This document shows positions 13,101 through 23,498 of a stretch of DNA of 27,043 nucleotides, piece by piece (position 1 is the first letter of the stretch; every line of letters begins with the position of its first letter). Source of the stretch: Plakobranchus ocellatus (Eukaryota; Mollusca; Gastropoda; Plakobranchidae); NCBI GenBank assembly GCA_019648995.1, contig BLXT01007928.1, positions 2,767,321 to 2,794,363 of the forward strand. Reading direction: 5' to 3'. The notes under the pieces are model-generated. The model saw nothing but the letters and a program-made list of their open reading frames with translations, did not search any database and had not been told where the DNA came from. A program made the position numbers and the translations under genes.

Positions 13101-14379
13101 TTGTTACTGCAGCAAAACATCTCATCTCAGCTTTCTTTTTTGGTGTCACTCCATATATTTTGTTTACTTGCAGTAAGATATCATTTGAGGCATTATTACA
13201 GAATGTTTTTTTTTTGAAAGAATCAGAAGTTATTGCAGGAAATTTGTGAAGAGCATTTTTCAAATGAGCATGAATGATTCAAAAGTTGCAATTTATAAGT
13301 TTCATACTTGTTTCATAAAGTGCTAATTTTGTAAACCTTACAGTGATGCTAATAAAAGTCTGCCTTATCTTTTTTTTTTTTCAAAAACAATTAAAGGTTT
13401 AGGATTATTTGAAATGTTTGCATCTCTAACCATTTAGAAATTTCCAAATAGGACTGAATTTTAAAGTTTTTGGGGGGTTTTAGGCAGTTTTTTGGTTATT
13501 TTGTGTGTGTGTGTGTGTGTGCATTTTAGAGGAAATTATTGACACAATGGCGAAGTTTCTAGGGTTTTTTTCCTCTTTTTCCAGCCCAAGAACCCTCTTC
13601 CCCAGGGAGCCACTATTGTGAAGCTGGTAACCACACAGGCAGGAGGGGTGGCTAAACCTGCCACTGTACTGAGCACCCCTTCCTCCACTGGACAGACCCC
13701 CACCATACTGGGCATTAGCAGTGTCCAGCCAACAGTCAGTACTGCTTCACTTTTTTCCAAGTCTTTCTTCATATATTACTTTGATATCGATGAAACATAA
13801 CATACCGTGATAGTTAATTTGACTCTCAATTTGAATGTTAGTTAATCTTTCTTTATTTTATTTTTGTTTTCTTTTTTTTTGTCTAGACTTTGTTTACGTT
13901 ACATTTTTTTTCCTCCGCATTTTTTAATTAGATAACAATTCTGCCAAATAAAAACTAAATATGCAGGTTTTTTTGTGTCTTTTGTGTACAAGTAAAATAA
14001 TTATTAATGATTATTTTTTATTATTTCTTTAAATGTCCAATCACAGCAGCAACAGGCAACAACCACTGTTGTTGGGGGTCAACAAAAGACCTTGACTACG
14101 ATTCGGACTATCCCAACCTCTATGCTGTCAATGGCGAAAGGAGGGCAGGTGAGAAGAGAAGGGAAAGGGTAGCCACTTGCCTTGCTTTTGTCAACTAAAG
14201 TCAACTACTATAATTGTATAGAAGTCAAGGTTGATCGTTTTGGTCCTCTGACCACCTTAGTTAAAGCTCAGAGCATCAATGAAATTAACAGATAGGCTTA
14301 ATGATCCACTGACTCTCATTACCAAAACTTAGGATTCCTAAATAATAATGTAGGATTAATACATTAAAACATGTAAATG

Positions 14380-14424
<45 letters not shown>

Positions 14425-17400
14425 AAAGCTTACAATGTAGTAGCAACCAATGTCTTCTATGGATCACTTTTTAGGGTATTTCACCTTCTTCCTGCATAGC
14501 ATCAGTTTTCTTCAGCCTTTCAGATAGTTTTAATTTTTTGAAATTTTAGTATGGAATTTTATTGCTAAGTAGCGCAATGCTTGTTTTATGAATACTTAAT
14601 AGTTGAATGAATGAATTTTTTTTATGTCTTCAGACGTCATGTTATTCCTGATTTTTATTTTTTATTTATTTTTTTTTTTGTTCATGTCCTAGCGAAGACA
14701 TTGGTGGCTAAATAGGTTACAATTCCACCCTGAAAAATGCACATACCTTCCTACATCTATTCAATTTCTATCTTGCCCCTGTGCCCTGGCCTGACTAGGG
14801 CATAAAAAGAAGAGACCTTCTCTCAGTGGACTATCTGAAAAATATTATTGGTGATTGTTCTTTTGATTTTGAGGAGGATGAAGAGAAATGGGTGAAAACT
14901 TACAATTATGTTTTCTGTCATGAGCACATAACTCTCCTATTTCCAGATACAGGGAACAAATACTCCGGCAGGAGTGACCACAACACAGGTGGGCACCAAG
15001 ACCATTGTGATTGCAGCCCCTAAGGGCAGTACAGCAGGCAACCTTGGCACAGGTCAACCCACCAAGATTATCACTAGCGTCCCCAAACTGGCTGGGCAGG
15101 CAGGAAACACACAATTCATCGTGGTCAGCCCACAGAGTGTAGCTGGAAATACTGGAGCAGGTAAGTCCTGTTTGTGGAGGAATTTCTTTAAGTAGCTCTC
15201 TCTTTGGTGGAGTTTGCAATGTATGTCCAAATGCAGTGTGTCACATGAAATGAGAAGTTTTGCGGCAAAAGTAGCCATACAGATAAATATTTAATGTAGC
15301 TATCCTGCAGAACATTCACCCCTAAAATTTTGGCCTTATAAGCCAAAATGAACATTGAACTTATGGCATTGTCTTCTACCAATGTTTTAATAATTTTACC
15401 TTCAGCAAAACATCTCATTTTGTTATTACTTTACAAATGCCATTCTCACTCTATTTAGCAAAGAAAATGATATCACAATGTTATTTCAGTTCTATTAAGC
15501 TTAATGTATGGAAGGGAAAAAAAGAAAGCTAAATGCAGTGCAAATGCATTATACTCCAATATATATTTATAAGGAGCATTTGGATAGTTAAAAATGAAGA
15601 GACCAAAACAAAGTTTCTGATTTTTTTTTTTGTGTAGGCAACAAGCCAGTTTCAGTTGTTTCATCCTTGGCAACTGGTGGCAACATCATCTCACAGGCTG
15701 GGAAACCAGTCATCACTGTGCTCTCTGGAGGTAAGCTTCATTTTTTTAAAAATCAAGAAACCTCTCTTAATGTTTTTGAGACTTTTTAGAGACTCTCATT
15801 TAGATTGCTAAGAATGCTACTTCCATTTAAAAAAAAAAAGCAACTAAATAATAAGATATTGCATTCCTAAAGTTTATTTTGTAAAATAAGTTATGATTTT
15901 CAAACCTAATAAGGAATTTAATTGACTTAGTTAAAAAAATTCCCAATGGCTGTTATATTCAAATACAACTTTTTTTCCCAAAACTTGGACATCCTAGCAT
16001 AATATCTTTATAAAAGCTTTTTAGGGTCAGGGAATCAAAAGTTTTGGTTCATCCATAAATATTTTATGTGACATTCTTAGCATTCATACCTAGCACTTTA
16101 AATTTGTTGACTAGACTTAATTTTGTGGTTTCCTTTTTTTTTTCAATCTTTCTGCATTAATTTGATGCTTTTATTTGTGAGCATAAAAGCAAAGAAGTAT
16201 CACAATTTTGTACTAATATATTTAAATCTGGGTTGTTTTACATCTTCAGGAGGATGAAGCAGCCTTAAAAACCTATTTCTGATCAGTATCAATAAAAATG
16301 TTTTTGTTTCTCTCTCTAAAGGTAGAAAAGTTGCTACTTTTCCCTCAGCAGCCTCAACTGCAAGCTCCCAGGCGCTTGGCGGAACTGTGGTGACATCTCC
16401 AGCCATGCGTGTAGTCAGCAGCAACTCTCCTTCCATTTCCCTCATCACCCAGGCTGCTGGGGAGGGTGGTGTAGGAACTGTCACCAATGCTACAGCTGCT
16501 ACTATCGGAGGTCGACAGATAGTGACTGTGCCAGCTGGTCAGGCTGGACTCTCGGGTGCAAAAGGTCCAGTTCAGATAACCATAACTCCAGCAAACCGAG
16601 CCGGTGCAGCAGGCAGCATCATTCCCATCACACTGCCCTCAGGATTGAGACAGGTGACCAAACCCCTAGTGGTGGGCGCATCAGCTGCTGCAAGTAATGG
16701 GGCCCAAGTGCTCAATTTGAGAGGAGCCAGTCCCGCCCAGGTTGTGGCCGTTAACCCTGCAGCTACCTCCACCATCGTAGGAGCAGGAGATCAGGCTCCA
16801 GCTCAGGTCACCATCCTGAGGACAGAAGCAGACACCCTCAGCGAGGCTGTGGGCCTAGGAGAGCAAACTAGTGGAGCAGCCGGTGATGGAGAGGCTACCA
16901 TCCAACAGTTTGATGGTGCAGCAGATGAGAATGAGGATTCCTCTGAGGGAAACATTGGATGTGGAGGTTCTGTCTTAATACAGGGTATTGCTTTTGAGTA
17001 TAAAAATATCATTGAAAAAGATGCTTTCTACGATAAAAAGGATTGCCATCTTTCCTATGCACCTGATCACATGTACGCTGAGACAGAAGAGGACAGTTTG
17101 GATACAGAGATGTTCGTCTTGCCTCAGTTCGATGGAGCTGGTGATGATAACGGTGGTGGTGAAGACAACACTGGAGCTGAAGAGGAAAAGTCTTCAGAGA
17201 TAGGCCTGCAAGAAGGGCAGGCAGAACAGCAAGACCAAGCACAGGAAACTGGTGAGCCTGCAATAGCAGAGGAGGGAGAAGGCATGGCAGTAGAAAATGA
17301 GGGTCAAGTCAATGAAGGCGAGGTCAAAGAGGAGGAAGAAGCCATGCAGACAGATGAGGGCGCTGTCGAATCCTCTTTGATGGGCCAGGTAAGGGCAGTG

Positions 17401-20400
17401 AGTTTTGGTTTATCAGGAATTTTGTTATTGGAGACTATCAATGTGGTGGAATAGTCTGGAAATATGTTTTTGTTTAAAATGCACTGGGACAATACAATAA
17501 ACATTTTCAGCAAAAACAATATTTAATCTACTTTATCGATTGTTGCCTCTATTCCAAAATTTATGGTGCAGCTAAAAATGTTGATGATATTATTCATATG
17601 TCTGTGAATTTAGTCCACATGCAAAGTTTTTTTTAACAGATTTATTTTTTGGGGGGGGGGGAAGAAATTCTGGGCACAAGAGAAAAAAGGCAACTTAGGC
17701 TTAATCCGGCACTTTCTACAGAATAACCCATGAGAAAGGATGAAAATCATAAACAGATAGCTTGAATTTTTCTGTGGAGTAAGCAAATGTTCTCATCAAA
17801 AAGCCAGTACAGCAATTTTACTGTCATCTGCTGTTTGTATGAGCATCAGGACTTGACAGTGGTGTGTGACTCTGCTGGCGTTAAGTACTGTTGATTTTAT
17901 CAGGTGACTTTGTTGAATAGGATATTGTGCATATTAATAAATCCAAGACATTTTTATGAGTGCTTATGGGGGGGGGGGGGCAAATTAGGTGAATTCATTA
18001 TACTCTATGCTTAATTTATTATTCAATACATTCCATTCAGTTTTCCAAGCTAGTTTTCCAGGATCTAATCTGTTGTATTCCAGGCTGATGGTGAGGGAGA
18101 GGGCCAGCAGTTGTCAGAGGCAGAGCTGCAGCAGCAAGCAGAGAATGCCCTGGAGGCCCTAGCTCAGCATGCTGGTATGCTTGGTGAGGGAGAGGCTGCG
18201 GAGGGCAATGAGGCAGATGTGGATGCTGCCACTCTGGAGAATGTGTTGGCCCAGCAAGCCGTTCTGGATGCAGCCAATCAGGCTGCTGCTGCTGGGGCTG
18301 AGCAAGCAGAAAGTCAGGAGGAGGCAGCTCCTGTGGCCTCTAACGAGGATGAGGATGTCAAGAATGGCATAGACACCTTGCACAGTGAGGAGGGCATGTC
18401 TCAGGATGCCTCTGCTGATGCTGCTGCAGCGGATGGTCAGGGGGAGACTGCCATGGACACTCAGGAAGATGCACAGGCTCAGTTGGAACCAAAGGAGGAA
18501 CCTGTTGATGAAGCATTGGCTTCCCTGGCACAATCTTTGGTTGATGCAGCTGCTGCAGGTGGAGCTGGTGATTCCACAGGTAAGATTTTGAACTTTTGTC
18601 TTGTTTATGTTAAGCTGCCCAAATGATTTTGTCTTTTACTGATTCAATTAGCGATAATTAAAATTAAGCTTTTTCTCTCTTTTCTGCAAAACCAATAGTA
18701 ATGTTGTTTCTCTAATAGTTGTGGTCTTTTTTTTTTGCTTCTATTTTCCTTCACAGATCCCTTGGCTACATTGGCCTCAGCTGCAATCTCCTCCGCTCCT
18801 GTAGTGGCTCCCAAGTCTGCCGATGCTGGCGTTGGGGAGGGTTTGGTCCAGAAACAAGATGCAGAGGCAAAGCCTGAGGCGGTGCGACCACAGGTGCAGC
18901 CTCAGCCTGAAAAAATTGTTTTGAAACGTGATCAGCAGCAGTGGTTTGATGTCGGCTTCATCAAGACAACCTCTTGTTCCGTGTCACATTATCATTTGCC
19001 TGCAGAAAATAGTCAAGGTGGCAGCGATGTAAGAAAAGAATTCATTTGTTGTCCGTTTTGTTATTTTTTTTTAAATTATGTTTCACGGAGGCATTTCATT
19101 CAAAGAATGTTTTGTATAATACAGCTTTTATGGGAAGCCATTTCAATCTTTAAATGTCTTAGACAGATTCATCCTATGATTTGACAGAACAGCGTAATCC
19201 AATACTGAGTGGCTTATCCCTATCACATAACATTCATTGGCAGGCATATCAAATCTCTAAAGGTCCTCTTTGTGAATAGGGAATCTAAAAGTTTGATGAA
19301 ATCCAGTCATTAATTTTCTTTTTATTTGTGCTAATTGACAAAGGAAATGAATTTGGATGTTTGGGTGATTTCAGTATTTCATTTGACCACTTCTTTCATC
19401 ATTACAACAGTGAAAACCTTATTTTACTTGGTGCTTGGATTGTCTTAGCAATACCCACCCTGGAATTTGTAAGAAACTCTTCATTACCTGTGAAATCTAA
19501 TTAAAATATCAGGCCAGGCCTAATATGTACCAGAAACCTTAGTATCACCAATTTAGGGCACCAAGTTAAAATCAACTTGCATTTATCATAAATGTGTTTG
19601 ATGGATGGTTTCCCAGGATATTGATGTGGTAAATGTACCAGACCACAGTGTACTCAAGCGACAAGAGTTGCAGCCTGGCACAGCCTACAAATTTCGTGTC
19701 GCTGGCATTAATGCTTGTGGCAGGGGTCCTTTCAGTGAGGTTTCAGCCTTCAAAACCTGCCTGCCAGGTTTTCCTGGGGCTCCCTCTGCTATTAAAATCA
19801 GCAAGGTGAGAAAGAAAACTTGCTGGGAGATGTTCAGTAAAGCATAATAATTAATACACACATTTTCTAATCTTTGTATGGACTGAACAAGAGTTCATTC
19901 AGCTTTTATTCATCTTAGATTTATTACATGATCTTTGTTTGTTCATCATTTCATGTTCATTTTCTGCATTTGGTCGGTTATACAGACTTGTTATCTCTTC
20001 TTGTTATTATATTGACATGCCTTCTCCAGCATTTGCTCTGTGCTGGATTTTTAATAATGTGACGAGTCTGCTTAACTGATTCACTTACCCACACATATTA
20101 TACGACTGGACACAGGAGTAGAATGGGATTTTTCTAAAATTGGCTATCATTTTGTAAAAAGCTGATATAGAAATTTTCTACAGGATAAAACCATACAAAT
20201 TATATATCAAATTGAAGGGAATTGGATCTAGTTTCAATAAACAAGCATCAAAAAAGAAAATTTGTTCATTTTTACATTTTGAAAAAGCGGCAAACTGGAT
20301 AAAAAAAAATTTGTAAAAAAATTTTCAATAAAATATGACGATGTATAACACAGTAGTAAATCTATTGATAATCTATTGGCCTTGAAAGGTGGATTTTCAT

Positions 20401-23400
20401 AAATTGTGATTACATTGGTATTTAAATACCAAAAATTGTGAAAAAATGTTTAATACTTTTTGATTTATAGCAAAATAAAGAAATTGCTATCAATTTGATA
20501 AATTACGGCCCTTGATGCACATATAGATTGAAAATTTAACAAAATATGGATGTAAACAACTATTTCTACGTTCAAACTATGTGAAAAGGGAAGAAAAGTG
20601 TAAATCTCGCGCATGCGCAAAAGTAAGTTAACGTACATTTAGTACTTCATTCAAATACTAACCCATTTATACTGAGCTGGTTTTACCGCCTTTGGGTCCA
20701 AATGTAGTAATATTTTGAGTCGGAAAAACCGGCTTAGAGTAGTGAAACAGTTAATTAAAAGTGTTCTATAAAAATTTTGTACCTTGAATTATTAAATCTC
20801 ACACAACAGAATGCATACGGTACATATTCCTATTGAAATACAAATTCACGCAAATACTTTCTTTAAGGAAATTCCTTCAGCATTTTACTCTTGGAAGGCT
20901 GTTTCAACTATTATTGATCTTTGTATATGCCTTCACAAAATAATGGATAAACTCTTTCAACTTGCTTACAATTGTTTATGAATAGAGAGAAAGTCAGAAG
21001 TTGTTGGGATGTGATTTTTCTTTAACCTTTTACCCACATAGTAGGTTTTCCAGTCCTGTTTTTACACCTTTAAAGCTGTTTTGGGGATAATTAAGTGGCT
21101 TTTTTTTAAGCAAATCTTAATGAAAAAAAATTTCTTTTATTTAACCAGAGTGGAGATGGAGCCCACTTATCATGGGAGCCTCCCCAGAACACAGCAGGCA
21201 AAATCATTGAGTACAGCGTGTACCTTGCTGTGCGCAACCAGAACCAGGATACCAAACCCAATGCACCAGCTCAGCTCGCTTTTGTGCGGGTGTTCTGCGG
21301 GCCACTGCCATCCTGTGTGGTCACAAATGCATCCCTCACGTCAGCGCACATTGACTACACCACAAAACCTGCCATTATCTTCCGCATAGCAGCCCGCAAC
21401 GAGAAGGGTTACGGGCCTGCTACACAAGTCAGGTGGCTCCAAGGTAATCTTTTAAAAATTGTTGAAAGTGGATAGTAAGATATAACAAAAATTGTTTTTA
21501 GTACTTGATGTGTTTCAGCAAAAGAAAAGTTTTTTGTTGTTTTTTTTTTTTAGAATAACATAATTTTAAACTCTCAATGTTAGAGGCTGAGTGTGCCTTA
21601 AAACTGAGTCGAGTCTGTCTGAATGTTTTTGTGTATAATGCTCTTTCATAAAGAAATCTCTTCAATCCCTCTGATGGGTATAAAGTTCATTCTTAGAAAA
21701 TTACCTCAATGCAGTAAATTTCCCCTTTTTTTTTTTTTTCAATTAGTTTTTCCCAGGCCTAAAAAAGGGAAATGCAGCACAGTATTTTTTTCCTGTGTTT
21801 TTCATAGTAAGTTTTGCTTGTATTTTTTTGTCTTATAGATGCTTCTCAAAGCCCAGCAGCAGGTGGCAAAGGAGGAAAGAGGCATGGTGCTGAAAATGTG
21901 TAAGTAGTAATATATAGACAGGGATGTCTTTTCTCCTGTTTTAACGAATTTTCGTTTTTTTTTTTTTTTTTTTGGTGTTTTTTCAGTGGTCAAAGTGGTT
22001 GCTTTCCTGCTCTTCTCTTGAGCATCATTGTCAATGTTTTGTTTGTTTGGTCTTTATTGTGTATGCATTTTGTTTTGAAAAATATTCAGAGTCACGTGGA
22101 AAGTTCAGGGTTTTTTTTGAAGGGCAGAGTGCATCCCTGCATACAAGTTTTTACAGGACACCATAATTGAATTCATAGTGTTTGTAAATGATTTAATTTT
22201 TTGTACTTATGTAGTTATTGTTGTTATTGGTGAATTAATTGAAGTTACCTTAATAGTAAACACTTTACAGTCACTTTTGAATTAACCAAAAAAAAAGAAA
22301 TGTCCTTAAGAGCATATTTTTTCTGACAAAGATACATGCATCTCAAGTTAAATATTTGTAAACTATGAGTTTTAATGACGGCAAAAAAAAAACCCTGTTA
22401 TCTTTTTCAATAATTTTGTGTTCAAAATACTGCAGGGATAGACCGAGGAGACACCAGTACTTTAAATGGTTCTTTGCTCATGATTGTTCCTTTTTACTCA
22501 TTTTAGTTTTGACCATAAGCCTTTCTAACTGAGCTGTCCTCAATTGCTGAGGTTGCTGCATTAAATTTTTTGGGTTTTTTTTTTTCAGTTTAAAAACGGA
22601 TGAAATAAAAATGTAAATATTCAAACCTAACTTTATAGTTACTGGGGCCATATAATGAAACTTATTGAACTAAAAAACAAGCCCTTTATAAACAAGGCAT
22701 GGTGGTTAGAGGAAGAAGGAGATAGTTTTCATTTAATAATAATAAAACAGCTGAATAGGAGCTGGTGCCCGTCAGAGCTAATTGTTTCCCCATGAACCAA
22801 AAAGAGGGAGAGCTAGTTTGGCTCTATAAAGCTTGGTATTCAATGTTTGTCTTTTTCAAAATAGTTCATATAAAGCTTTATCAGCTTTTTTTTTTCATTT
22901 CTTTCTTCCTTTTTTTTTATTTTTTGGGTGACATTTAATAATTTGTTAAATTTTTAAGAGAGAAGTTTTATTGTAAGAAGTGTGCTAATTTGTATCGAAA
23001 TATGCATTATATTGCCATTGCCTCTTAACCAGATCTAGTATCTACACAAGTAGATAAGTTTAATTAAAGATCTTATGTCAGGTGCACTCGATAGTAAAAA
23101 AAATCCAATCTTTCTGAATCTAGTCTCATTATGGAATGTAAAAGCTTCGAGTGCACAAAACAATCAGGACATTCTGTTAAATAACAGGCCATTTGCTGGT
23201 TAAACCTGCTGGTTTCAAATTTTTTATGTTTTACAGTACTTGAAAATTTTACTTTTTTTCTTTTAACTGAGTTCCACAAAAAAAAAAAAAAACCGATGAG
23301 ACAATTCTTTTTAAACATTTTTTTTATTTTTGTAACTCCTCATAACATTTAACACATAAGAACAGGCTTATATTGTATAGATGTTCAGAATTGCAGCATT

Positions 23401-23457
23401 TCTTCAGGCCTCTGAAGTTTGAACAAGTTTGTACAGGTTGCCAATAAACACTTACTA

Positions 23458-23498
<41 letters not shown>

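Larger units (their letters stand above)
19806..21148 (+). other. Intron 20, 1,343 bases, with an A-rich foreign-looking block
   Basis: About 20120-20770 is A-rich on the + strand and has more CpG than other introns here, unlike the T-rich sequence before and after it. It contains an 18-base palindrome and an NRF1-like site, both listed separately. This suggests an inserted non-coding element, though no terminal repeats were found. Remaining parts show nothing recognised. Confidence 0.5.

Noticed and set aside
16250-16321. Alternative acceptor for exon 17 at TTCAG (16247-16249)
   Set aside because: Joining it to the phase-1 end of exon 16 reads into TGA within two codons; the acceptor at 16321 keeps the frame open.
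6638-18579. HCF-PRO (OGT-cleaved) repeats
   Set aside because: I looked for the CETHETGTTNTATT core in all linker and acidic exons and found none.
19638-19652. PDHSV in exon 20 as a second D-H-x-Y motif
   Set aside because: The fourth position is Val, not Tyr, and the segment aligns to human PDYNQLKKQELQPG in the fibronectin fold.
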